A DNA stretch of 14,404 bases from JBBSTY01 sp038235385 (lineage in GTDB: Bacteria > Actinomycetota > Acidimicrobiia > Acidimicrobiales > Acidimicrobilacustridaceae): the NCBI GenBank assembly GCA_038235385.1, contig JBBSTY010000112.1, positions 1 through 14,404 on the forward strand. The letters run 5' to 3'. Under the pieces are notes generated by a model that had not been told where the DNA came from, made no database searches, and saw nothing but the letters and a program-made list of their open reading frames with translations. The position numbers and the translations under genes are program-made. This document shows, piece by piece, positions 1 through 6,133 of the stretch (its first letter is position 1; each line of letters starts with the position of its first letter).

Positions 1-55
1 CGTCCGACGTCCGACGTCCGACGTCCGACGTCCGACGTCCGACGTCCGACGTCCG
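1..55. repeat. Tandem heptamer array CGTCCGA, about 7.9 copies, cut by the window edge
   Basis: Seven perfect copies of CGTCCGA (1-49) are followed by a partial copy CGTCCG (50-55). The array may continue to the left beyond the window. It lies 4 bp beyond the divIVA stop codon, in non-coding DNA. Each junction reads CGTC-C-GACG, an interrupted palindrome, so a single strand of the array can fold back on itself with six of every seven positions paired and one C-C (or G-G) mismatch per unit. Because the unit is 7 bp, copy-number change would shift frame if the array were translated. Its role is unknown; a transcript-end structure or a variable-number repeat are both possible. Confidence 0.95.
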
Positions 56-68
56 TCGGCTACCGACG
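54..68 (-). terminator. Stem-loop straddling the divIVA stop codon, possible terminator
   Basis: CGTCGG (54-59) and CCGACG (63-68) form a perfect 6-bp stem around the three bases of the stop codon (60-62). It is followed directly by the self-complementary heptamer array. There is no U-run, but GC-rich actinobacteria often use stem-loops without one. The call as a terminator is inference from position only. Confidence 0.35.
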
Positions 69-1448
69 CCGGAGGAAGCCGCGGGGCTTGTCGTCCTTGT
101 CGTCGGCATCGAGATCCTGCTCGAAGAACGCCCGCATGGCCTCGTCGGCATCGTCGTCGACCTTGCCCAGCGTGGAGCTCGTCGGCATCGGCGCGTCGTC
201 TGCGGTCGGATCCCCTGCGCCCGCCTCGCCGGCCAGCACGTCGTAGGCCTGCGTCGGCTCGTCCGGGGACTGGCTGAACAGGCTGGACGGGCCGGGCTCG
301 GCCGCCGCGGCACCTGCGTCGGGGTCGGCCCCGAACAGGCCGGACGAACCGGTCGACGGCCCAGCACCGCGGTCGTCGGCGCCGGCGTCGCCCGACGCGA
401 GGTCCTCGATGGTCACGATCGGGCGCTCGGGGGCCGGCTCCGGTGCCGGCGGCGCAGGTGTCGCGTCGCCAGCGGGTGCCGGCGCCGAGTTGGTCTGCGC
501 CCTCGGCGTGTCGTCGAGCCGCACGTCGGTGGCCGACGAGGCCGCCGGGGCCGATGACGCGCTGCCGGGCGCCGACCCCTCGGTGGACGGCGCCGGTCGG
601 GTCGGCGGTTCCGGGGTGGATGCAGATCCGGCGGAGGCGGGTGAATCGGACGGCGCGGGTGTGTCGGTGGCGGCGCGGTGCTCGGGCCCCGACGCCACCG
701 GATCGGAACGATCCGCCGACGCCCCGGTGCGTTCGCCGCTCGACGCCGACCGTCGTGACACGGAGTCGATCAGGGTGTCGTTGCTCATCCCGCCCAGCTC
801 CGGGGCGCGGTCGGGGGTGAGGCCACCGGGCTGATCGAGGATGCGGTTGATGTCGTCGAGCCCGGCGCGGATCTTGGTGCGGTGCTCGTCGAGGTAGTGA
901 CGGAGCAGATCGACGTCGAGTTGCAGCCCGTCGCGCTGGGAGCTGAGGCGCGCCACATCCTCCTCGATGACCGCGACGCGCTCCTCGACGAGCCGGTCGG
1001 CCTGCGCGTTGGCGTCGCCCTTGAGCCGCTCGGCCTCACGCTCGACCTCGACGACCACGGTCGCAGCCCGGTCGCGGGCGTCAGCGATGATGTCGCGAGC
1101 CTTCGCCTCGGCATCGCCGACGGTGGCGTCAGCGGTCTTCTGCGCCATGGCGAGCACACCGGTGGCGGCCTCGATCTCCGACGCAGGCGTCGTCGGGGGG
1201 GCCGGCGCCGCCTTGGCGGCCGCTACGGCCTTGGCCGCAGCCGCCTCCGCCGCCGATCGACCCTTCTGCGCCTCGGCGAGCGCGACCTCGGCCGCCTCGG
1301 CGCGGCGGGTCGCGAGACGGAGCATGTCCTGGAGCTCGCCGACCTTGCCGCTCAGCTCACGGAGGAAGTTGTCGACCTGATCGCGGTCGTACCCCTTCTT
1401 GGCTTCCGCAAACTGGATGTTCGTGAGGAGTTGAGGCGATCCGTCCAT
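60..1448 (-). CDS. divIVA: DivIVA/Wag31-family polar growth and septum-site coiled-coil protein
   Basis: DivIVA proteins bind negatively curved membrane at poles and septa and recruit the wall-growth machinery in actinobacteria. The conserved N-terminal lipid-binding motif is visible around residues 10-32 (FAEAKKGYDRDQVDNFL). Two Ala/Glu/Arg-rich coiled-coil stretches follow (about 33-80 and 91-205), split by a short Ala/Pro linker near 81-90. From about 211 to 455 the protein is a Ser/Pro/Ala/Asp-rich, probably disordered tail, ending in a basic stretch (RGFLRRR). At 462 aa it is much longer than typical Wag31 (about 260 aa); the excess is in the tail. The ATG at 1448 is the only start that keeps the whole DivIVA motif; only a weak purine-rich sequence lies upstream. 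It is the last gene of the cluster here, 84 bp after yggT. Confidence 0.93.
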   Translation of the reverse strand: MDGSPQLLTNIQFAEAKKGYDRDQVDNFLRELSGKVGELQDMLRLATRRAEAAEVALAEAQKGRSAAEAAAAKAVAAAKAAPAPPTTPASEIEAATGVLAMAQKTADATVGDAEAKARDIIADARDRAATVVVEVEREAERLKGDANAQADRLVEERVAVIEEDVARLSSQRDGLQLDVDLLRHYLDEHRTKIRAGLDDINRILDQPGGLTPDRAPELGGMSNDTLIDSVSRRSASSGERTGASADRSDPVASGPEHRAATDTPAPSDSPASAGSASTPEPPTRPAPSTEGSAPGSASSAPAASSATDVRLDDTPRAQTNSAPAPAGDATPAPPAPEPAPERPIVTIEDLASGDAGADDRGAGPSTGSSGLFGADPDAGAAAAEPGPSSLFSQSPDEPTQAYDVLAGEAGAGDPTADDAPMPTSSTLGKVDDDADEAMRAFFEQDLDADDKDDKPRGFLRRR

Positions 1449-1500
1449 GGGTCGATGGTAGCCACCCTGCGGGGACGCGCCGTCGATCCGCCCGACCGGT

Positions 1501-1520
1501 CCGGCCGAGCCCGTGGCCGG
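1501..1520 (-). other. Inverted repeat between yggT and divIVA
   Basis: CCGGCC (1501-1506) and GGCCGG (1515-1520) form a 6-bp stem with an 8-nt loop in the 84-bp gap between yggT and divIVA. It could be a weak terminator or a processing structure, but such GC palindromes arise easily in DNA of this composition. Nothing else stands out in this gap. Confidence 0.25.
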
Positions 1521-1532
1521 TCGACCGCCCGC

Positions 1533-1787
1533 TCAACAGATGATGCCGGAGAGGACGATGATGCCCACGAAGACGATGATCGGGGACAGATCGAACGCCA
1601 TCGCCCCGGTGCGGATCGGGGGGATCACCGAACGGACCGGAGCGAGGATCGGCTCGGTGATCTGGAACAGCACCCGGTTGATCGACGCCATGACGCCGCC
1701 GCTCGGGACGGGGAACCAGCTCAGCAGCATCCGGGCGAAGAGCACGAAGGTGAACAACTGGAGGAGGAGGCAGATCAGTGCGCGCAT
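1533..1787 (-). CDS. YggT-family small membrane protein
   Basis: An 84-aa protein with two hydrophobic segments, about residues 3-25 and 67-84, separated by a loop containing Pro, Arg and Thr. The pattern R-x-LLSWFP in the first segment, TEPILAPVR in the loop and DLSPI at the second segment matches the YGGT family. These are small integral membrane proteins often encoded between sepF and divIVA in Gram-positive dcw clusters. The biochemical role is not established; a link to division or membrane homeostasis is inferred from conserved neighbourhood. The ATG at 1787 begins just before the first membrane segment; the upstream purine run (GAAAGGGA) is about 13 nt away, so the ribosome site is weak. 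The C terminus ends in Ile-Ile-Cys within the membrane segment, as is normal for the shortest family members. Confidence 0.88.
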   Translation of the reverse strand: MRALICLLLQLFTFVLFARMLLSWFPVPSGGVMASINRVLFQITEPILAPVRSVIPPIRTGAMAFDLSPIIVFVGIIVLSGIIC

Positions 1788-1898
1788 GAAACGGTGCGAA
1801 TCCCTTTCTCGGTCCCCGAAGGGTACAACCGCCCACGCACCGGAGGCCCCCGCTCACCGCTGGCGACGTCGCGGGTGGGACCTGCGACGAGCCCACGA

Positions 1899-2600
1899 TC
1901 AGGCGTCGTGCAGGCCACGCTCCTGCAGCCGACGGCGCTCCTCGGCCGACACCTCCACGTTGGTGGGGGTGAGCAGGTACACCTTCGTCGCCACCTTCTC
2001 CATGTGGCCACCGAGCGCGTAGCAGATGCCGCTGCAGAAATCGAGCAGCCGCCGGGACAGTTCGCGGTCGACGCCCTGGAGGTTGAGGATCACCGGCTGG
2101 GAGGCCTTGAACTTGTCGGCGACCTCCTGCGCGTGGTTGAACGACTTCGGCGAGATCACGGACGGCTTGGCTTGGGCAGACACAGCTCGTACCACCGACT
2201 TGGTCTTGGGGGGAAGGGGGGAAGCGTCGCCGCGGGTTGCAGACGGGACGGCGCGGACCGCCGACTGCTCGCTGACCGGCTCGGGAGCGGGCTTGCGTTG
2301 ACGCCCCGGAGGTGACGGACGCGAGGCGGCGACCCGGACGGGCGGCGGCGCAGCGGCCGGTTGCCGCGGTGGCGCCGGCCGGGCGGCCGGGGGCGCGGGC
2401 CGCGCGGCGGGAGGCGAGGGGCGACTGGGAACAGGACGGGGGGCCACGGCCTGCGGCCGGGCGGTCTCCACCGGGCGGAGATCTTCCTCGCGCGCGATCG
2501 GCGCCGGGTCCGGCGCCTCGTCGTAGTCCTCGAACTCTTCGTACTCGTCATCTGGCCCGAGCCCCAGGTACAGCTGGGCCCGCTTGAGGAAGGAAGCCAT
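1899..2600 (-). CDS. sepF: SepF, FtsZ-binding septum assembly and membrane anchor protein
   Basis: SepF binds the C-terminal peptide of FtsZ and tethers it to the membrane, replacing FtsA in actinobacteria; no ftsA is seen here. The protein is 233 aa. An N-terminal segment (MASFLKRAQLYLGLG, residues 1-15) fits the amphipathic membrane-targeting helix. An acidic stretch follows (17-40, rich in D/E/Y). A long Pro/Ala/Arg linker (about 48-145) contains repeated AARPAPP units. The globular SepF domain spans about 146-225, with SFNHAQEVADKFK, QPVILNLQ and RRLLDFCSGICYALGG typical of the family. The ATG at 2600 has a strong AGGAGG (2605-2610) 4 nt upstream. It stands 197 bp after yggS, so it may have its own promoter. 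Confidence 0.95.
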   Translation of the reverse strand: MASFLKRAQLYLGLGPDDEYEEFEDYDEAPDPAPIAREEDLRPVETARPQAVAPRPVPSRPSPPAARPAPPAARPAPPRQPAAAPPPVRVAASRPSPPGRQRKPAPEPVSEQSAVRAVPSATRGDASPLPPKTKSVVRAVSAQAKPSVISPKSFNHAQEVADKFKASQPVILNLQGVDRELSRRLLDFCSGICYALGGHMEKVATKVYLLTPTNVEVSAEERRRLQERGLHDA

Positions 2601-2604
2601 CGAA

Positions 2605-2610
2605 CCTCCT
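2605..2610 (-). promoter_or_regulatory. Shine-Dalgarno site of sepF
   Basis: A perfect AGGAGG lies 4 nt before the ATG at 2600. It is the strongest ribosome site in the window and fixes the sepF start. Confidence 0.85.
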
Positions 2611-2619
2611 GAGCCGGCT

Positions 2620-2635
2620 CGCGACGAGCGTCGCG
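2620..2635. other. Perfect inverted repeat just upstream of the sepF ribosome site
   Basis: CGCGACG (2620-2626) and CGTCGCG (2629-2635) are exact complements separated by 2 nt. In the transcript this would fold as a 6-bp stem with a 4-nt loop, 9 nt before the AGGAGG of sepF. It could be an operator or a translational hairpin; the function is not known. Confidence 0.4.
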
Positions 2636-2654
2636 CGACCTGCTCACGGTCTAT

Positions 2655-2672
2655 GGGAACCCGGTTACCCTA
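2655..2672 (-). promoter_or_regulatory. Weak candidate sepF promoter element in the yggS-sepF gap
   Basis: The 197-bp gap 2601-2797 is the longest in the window. On the minus strand it holds TAGGGT (2667-2672), which fits the actinobacterial TANNNT -10 pattern, but there is no good TTGACA-like -35 at 17-18 nt. An imperfect palindrome (2655-2670, 12 of 16 positions symmetric) overlaps it. I regard a sepF promoter here as plausible but weakly supported. Confidence 0.22.
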
Positions 2673-2797
2673 GTGCGCGCCAGCCTGCGAACCTGATTTC
2701 GCCACCGTGGCCCACCTCGCGCCGTGCGCGCGGCACCCGATCTCCGGCCGAACCCTCGACCTCCACCGCACGTCGCCAGGCGGTCGACCGGCCGTGG

Positions 2798-3511
2798 TCA
2801 CCCGTCTGCGGGACGCGGCGGACGGGGCCCGAACAGGCCACGGCCGACCCGGACCATGGTGGCACCGCAGGCCACGGCGACCTCGAGGTCGCCGCTCATG
2901 CCGATCGAACGCTCTGGGAGGTCGAAGGCGTCGGCGAGCGCCACCAGTCGCTCGAAGCCCGGCCTGGCCATCGCCGGCGGACCCTCGGGTGCCACCCCCA
3001 TGAACCCGTGCACCGCCAGTCCGGCGTCACGTGCCATGCCGACGAGGGCGGGCACCTCCTCGTCGCTGCACCCGCCCTTCTGGGGCTCCCCCGACAGGTT
3101 GATCTGGATGAGGATCGACGCTCCGGGTGCGCGCTTGGCGATCTCACGGACGAGCGCCGGGCGATCCACCGACTGCCACAGCGCCACGTGGGATGCGATC
3201 TGACGGACCTTGTTGGTCTGGAGCCGCCCGAGGAAGTGCCACCGGACCTCGACCGGGTCCGAGGCCGAGTCCGAGGCCGAGTCCGAGGCCAAGGCCGTGA
3301 CCTTGGCGGTCAGCTCCTGGGCGTAGTTCTCCCCCAGATCCTCCAGCCCGGCGAGCGACGCGGCTCGCGCGACCGTTGCATCGAAGCCCTTGGTGACGGC
3401 CACCAGCCGGACCCGGTGCGGGTCGCCGCCGGCCGCGCGGATCCGCGCGCGAACCCGATCGACGTTGGCCGCGACGTCCACCGGGTCCGGCGCCACCACC
3501 CCGTCGCTCAC
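2798..3511 (-). CDS. YggS/PLPBP-family pyridoxal-phosphate homeostasis protein
   Basis: A single-domain fold-type III PLP-binding protein that buffers PLP and affects amino-acid and keto-acid balance; no enzymatic activity is established for the family. At 237 aa it has the usual length. The PLP lysine is K41 in VAVTKGFD. Other family landmarks are LGENYAQEL (59-67), RWHFLGRLQTNK (90-101), LIQINLSGEPQKGG, HGFMGV, and SIGMSGDLEVAVACGATMVRVGRGLFG near the C terminus. The frame is open further upstream, but the GTG at 3511 overlaps the pgeF stop as GTGA and gives the normal N terminus. A 12-bp tandem repeat inserts Ala/Ser/Asp repeats at residues 75-85, in the loop before the RWHF motif. yggS next to pgeF and sepF is the conserved Gram-positive arrangement. 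Confidence 0.95.
   Translation of the reverse strand: MSDGVVAPDPVDVAANVDRVRARIRAAGGDPHRVRLVAVTKGFDATVARAASLAGLEDLGENYAQELTAKVTALASDSASDSASDPVEVRWHFLGRLQTNKVRQIASHVALWQSVDRPALVREIAKRAPGASILIQINLSGEPQKGGCSDEEVPALVGMARDAGLAVHGFMGVAPEGPPAMARPGFERLVALADAFDLPERSIGMSGDLEVAVACGATMVRVGRGLFGPRPPRPADG
3257..3292 (-). repeat. In-frame 12-bp tandem repeat inside yggS
   Basis: Three consecutive copies of GTCCGAGGCCGA (plus strand: 3257-3268, 3269-3280, 3281-3292, the last with one mismatch). On the coding strand they read as Ser-Asp-Ser-Ala units. The unit is a multiple of three, so copy-number change keeps the frame. Confidence 0.93.
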
Positions 3512-4245
3512 GTCGATGGTCCGGTCGCCCTCGGGGTCGTCCGCCACGCGACGGTCGCCATGCGACCCGGCTCGGCGCGGGCGCGATGGGAGAAGTACCG
3601 CTGCGGCTCGCAGGCGGTGCACGGCGGACCGTCGGATCCGATCGGCGCCTCGACCACCCCGGCTCGGCCCAGCGTGCGGTGGACGACGGCCAACAGGTCC
3701 AGCGCCGGCGACCCGGCGGCGGTCACGCCTCGGATCCCCGGACCGAACCGGCTCTCGAGTCGACCCAGATCGTCGGCGCCGAACTCGTAGCACCCGGTGC
3801 GCAGGCAGGGACCCACCCGGGCCACGATCGTCCGGGCTCCGATGGCGTGCAACGACGCCACCGTCGCCTCGAGCACCCCGGCCTCGAGCCCGCGCCACCC
3901 GGCGTGGGCCACGCCGAAGGGGCCCTCGGGGCTGACGAGCACCACCGGCACGCAATCCGCGGTCTGCACCGCCAGTGCGAGGTCGGGGTCACGGGTGACG
4001 AGCGCGTCGCCCTCGCGCCCGCAGACCGCGCTGACCGTGTCGGCGTCGACGGTGTGGACGGTCGACCCGTGGACCTGGCGCAGCCACACCCACGGGACGT
4101 CGACGACGGCGCGTCGGCGGGCGTCGAGCTCGGACGCATCGCACCCGAGCGCGAAGTCGCCGTCGAGGCGCTCGGTCGTGATCGAGCAGACGCCCGACAC
4201 CGGGTCAAGGTTCCCGCGAGCGATCGAGGGTGGCGACGGGGTCAA
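3508..4245 (-). CDS. pgeF: PgeF/YfiH-family peptidoglycan editing factor (purine nucleoside phosphorylase-like fold)
   Basis: The family (DUF152, formerly called multicopper or polyphenol oxidase) includes YfiH, which prevents wrong amino acids at position 2 of the peptidoglycan stem, and homologues with purine nucleoside phosphorylase or deaminase activity. The metal ligands are visible: H59 in LRQVHGS, C98 in QTADCVPVVL and H114 in GVAHAGWRG. Also present are GDALVT (79-84), VGPCLRTGCYEFG (144-156) and the C-terminal CTACEPQRYFSHRA block. The protein is 245 aa, normal for the family. The start is uncertain: the TTG at 4245 lies 17 nt after ftsZ with no clear ribosome site, and a GTG at codon 16 (4200) is an alternative. 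The gene ends in a GTGA overlap with yggS. Confidence 0.93.
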   Translation of the reverse strand: MTPSPPSIARGNLDPVSGVCSITTERLDGDFALGCDASELDARRRAVVDVPWVWLRQVHGSTVHTVDADTVSAVCGREGDALVTRDPDLALAVQTADCVPVVLVSPEGPFGVAHAGWRGLEAGVLEATVASLHAIGARTIVARVGPCLRTGCYEFGADDLGRLESRFGPGIRGVTAAGSPALDLLAVVHRTLGRAGVVEAPIGSDGPPCTACEPQRYFSHRARAEPGRMATVAWRTTPRATGPST

Positions 4246-4262
4246 CCCGGTGACCGCCGGAT

Positions 4263-5957
4263 CTACTTCAGGAACGAGGGCACGTCGAAGTCGTCGTCGC
4301 CATCGAGGTCCTCGTCGTCCTCGTCGGTGGCGAAGACGTCCTTGACCGGAGCCAGGTCGTTGGCGCGACCGGGCGATGCGGGAGGAGGCGGCGCACCGGG
4401 AGGGGCGGCGGTCGCGGACTTCTCGGTCCGCTCGCCGTCCCAGCGATCGAAGCCGGCGGCGATGACGGTGACCCGCACCTCGTCGCCCATCTCGTCGTCG
4501 ATGACCGTGCCGAAGATGATGTTGGCGTCGGGGTGGGCGACGCCGTGGATGACCTCGGCGGCCTCGTTGACCTCGAAGAGGCCGAGATCGCTGCCGCCGG
4601 CGATGGTGAGCAGGATGCCGCGGGCGCCCTCGATGGAGGCCTCGAGCAACGGGCTGCTGATGGCCCCACGAGCCGCGTTGAGCGCCCGGCCGTCACCGGA
4701 GCCGTAGCCGATGCCCATGAGGGCCGACCCGGCGTCGCTCATGATCATCTTCACATCGGCGAAGTCGGTGTTGATCAGGCCCGGTGTGGTGATCAGGTCG
4801 GTGATCCCCTGCACACCCTGGAGCAGCACCTCGTCGGCCATCTTGAAGGCGTTGAGGACCGAGGTCTTCTCGTTCGAGACGGTGAGCAACCGATCGTTGG
4901 GGATGACGATCTGGGTGTCGACCTTCTCCTTGAGACGCTGGATCCCCTGCTCGGCCTGGACGGCGCGACGGCGTCCCTCGAAGCCGAACGGACGGGTGAC
5001 CACGCCGATGGTGAGCGCACCGATGGACTTGGCCACCTCGGCGATGACCGGAGCCGCACCGGTGCCGGTGCCACCACCCTTGCCGGCGGTGATGAAGACC
5101 ATGTCGGCGCCCTTGAGCACCTCCTCGATCTCCTCACGGTGCTCGTCGGCCGCCTGGCGACCGACATCGGGATCGCTGCCGGCACCGAGGCCACGGGTGA
5201 GCTCACGGCCGATGTCGAGCTTGACGTCGGCGTCGCTCATGAGCAGCGCCTGCGCATCGGTGTTGACGGCGATGAACTCGACGCCCTTCAGTCCGGCGTC
5301 GATCATGCGGTTGACCGCGTTGCAGCCGCCGCCGCCCACGCCGACCACTTTGATGACGGCCAGATAGTTCTGCGGATTGCCGGCCATAGCGTCTCGTACC
5401 TCCACGTCAGGGGTGTTCATGTCGGGCGCCGCCGCGAGTGGTGCTGGGGAGCCGGTGCTCTTCGGGGTTGGGGTCGTCGGGGAGTTCGGGCTGGCCGTGC
5501 CGACGGGAGCAGTGTCGCCGACGCTGGGGTCGGGTGGGGTGATGGTCGGCGCTCCGGGCGCCGCCGCCTTCTTCTTGGCGGCGCGCTTGCGGGGCTTGGC
5601 CGGCGCCTTGCGCGTCGCCGCCTTCTTCGCCGGACGGACGGTCGTCGCCGACTCGTCCACCTCGGGCGCCGTGCTCGGCTGGCCGGCACGGGTGTCGGGT
5701 TGGTCGGCGTGGGGCGACCCGGTGGGGTTCGTGGCCGGGTCCGGGGGGGCCGAGCCCGGGCTCGCGTGCGGCGCCCCGGGTGCGTCCGAGCCCACTGGCG
5801 TGTCCGGTCCGACCGGCGCACCGGGTGGCGGGGGTGGCGGAGGCGGTGGCGGGCGATCGCCGAGCGGTTCCGACGGGCGCACCGCATCCGGCGGTCCCGG
5901 GACGTCGGGCGCGGACGGTGACGGTTCGTCGATGGCGAAGAGTCGTTCGTCAGGCAT
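4263..5957 (-). CDS. ftsZ: FtsZ, tubulin-like division GTPase with an unusually long N-terminal extension
   Basis: FtsZ polymerises with GTP into the Z-ring. The conserved core starts at M191 (AGNPQNYLAVIKVVGVGGGG). It contains the nucleotide loop GGGGCNAVN, the tubulin signature GGGTGTG (294-300), NTDAQALLMSDADV, and the T7 catalytic loop with N396, D398 and D401 (LINTDFAD). A short linker leads to the C-terminal peptide DVPSFLK that binds SepF. Before the core are 190 residues: a Pro-rich stretch with ten prolines (36-45) and a basic segment rich in Lys, Arg and Ala (110-134, 11 K/R). GAAGGA sits 7 nt before the ATG at 5957, and the extension has GC-rich codons with AAG for lysine, which support translation. 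Alternative starts are ATG 5420 and ATG 5387, the latter giving a standard 374-aa FtsZ. Confidence 0.9.
   Translation of the reverse strand: MPDERLFAIDEPSPSAPDVPGPPDAVRPSEPLGDRPPPPPPPPPPGAPVGPDTPVGSDAPGAPHASPGSAPPDPATNPTGSPHADQPDTRAGQPSTAPEVDESATTVRPAKKAATRKAPAKPRKRAAKKKAAAPGAPTITPPDPSVGDTAPVGTASPNSPTTPTPKSTGSPAPLAAAPDMNTPDVEVRDAMAGNPQNYLAVIKVVGVGGGGCNAVNRMIDAGLKGVEFIAVNTDAQALLMSDADVKLDIGRELTRGLGAGSDPDVGRQAADEHREEIEEVLKGADMVFITAGKGGGTGTGAAPVIAEVAKSIGALTIGVVTRPFGFEGRRRAVQAEQGIQRLKEKVDTQIVIPNDRLLTVSNEKTSVLNAFKMADEVLLQGVQGITDLITTPGLINTDFADVKMIMSDAGSALMGIGYGSGDGRALNAARGAISSPLLEASIEGARGILLTIAGGSDLGLFEVNEAAEVIHGVAHPDANIIFGTVIDDEMGDEVRVTVIAAGFDRWDGERTEKSATAAPPGAPPPPASPGRANDLAPVKDVFATDEDDEDLDGDDDFDVPSFLK
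5398..5403 (-). promoter_or_regulatory. Internal Shine-Dalgarno site before the conventional FtsZ start
   Basis: GGAGGT lies 10 nt before the ATG at 5387 that opens the conserved FtsZ core. If used, it would yield a 374-aa FtsZ without the extension. It competes with the upstream start at 5957, so this site decides between one long product, one short product, or both. Confidence 0.5.
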
Positions 5958-5964
5958 CGCGTGG

Positions 5965-5970
5965 TCCTTC
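5965..5970 (-). promoter_or_regulatory. Shine-Dalgarno site for the long FtsZ start
   Basis: GAAGGA lies 7 nt before the ATG at 5957, an ideal spacing. It is the main sequence evidence that the N-terminal extension is translated. Confidence 0.65.
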
Positions 5971-6037
5971 GGGAGGCTTGGTGAGCGCCGGCCGGCCCGC
6001 ACCTGCCGACCCCATTCGTTCGTCCGAGGCCGAGACG

Positions 6038-6093
6038 CTCCGGCTTCGCACCCTCACGATCAACTGGAGGTCGAGGGTTGAGGGTTGCCGGAG
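6038..6093 (-). promoter_or_regulatory. Composite stem-loop in the ftsZ leader
   Basis: Two consecutive perfect 7-bp arms pair around a 22-nt loop: CTCCGGC (6038-6044) with GCCGGAG (6087-6093), and ACCCTCA (6050-6056) with TGAGGGT (6079-6085). A 5-by-1 internal loop separates them. A second GAGGGT copy (6073-6078) offers an alternative inner pairing. The structure begins a few bases after the predicted transcription start. It might stabilise the ftsZ message, regulate it, or terminate read-through from ftsQ. Confidence 0.55.
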
Positions 6094-6103
6094 GAGGTGC
6101 GAA

Positions 6104-6133
6104 AGACTAGGCACATGCTGGAACCCTGGTCAA
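6104..6133 (-). promoter_or_regulatory. Predicted sigma-70-type promoter of ftsZ inside the ftsQ 3' end
   Basis: On the minus strand TTGACC (6128-6133) and TAGTCT (6104-6109) are separated by 18 nt. The first matches the TTGACA box at five of six positions and the second fits the TANNNT pattern of actinobacterial housekeeping promoters. The -10 box contains the ftsQ stop codon TAG. The start of transcription would be near 6097, giving a leader of about 140 nt. A dedicated ftsZ promoter in or just after ftsQ is well known in actinobacteria. Confidence 0.6.

Noticed and set aside
1..55. Heptamer array as a CRISPR array
   Set aside because: Units are 7 bp with no spacers; CRISPR repeats are longer and separated by unique spacers.
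1804..1830. TACCCT box and short UUCG hairpin upstream of yggT as a promoter or terminator
   Set aside because: No -35 element at a suitable distance and only a 3-4 bp stem; too weak to annotate.
882..2315. Long plus-strand open frame of 477 codons across divIVA, yggT and sepF
   Set aside because: It runs opposite to three well-recognised genes, has no recognisable domain and is Arg/Gly/Asp-rich as expected for the complement of GC-rich coding DNA.
6000..6002. GTG at 6002 as the ftsZ start
   Set aside because: It has a poor ribosome site compared with the ATG at 5957, which has GAAGGA at ideal spacing.
6022..6034. A 13-bp sequence shared between the ftsZ leader and the yggS repeat (GTCCGAGGCCGAG)
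   Set aside because: One or so exact 13-base match is expected by chance in a biased 14-kb sequence, and nothing else links the two sites.
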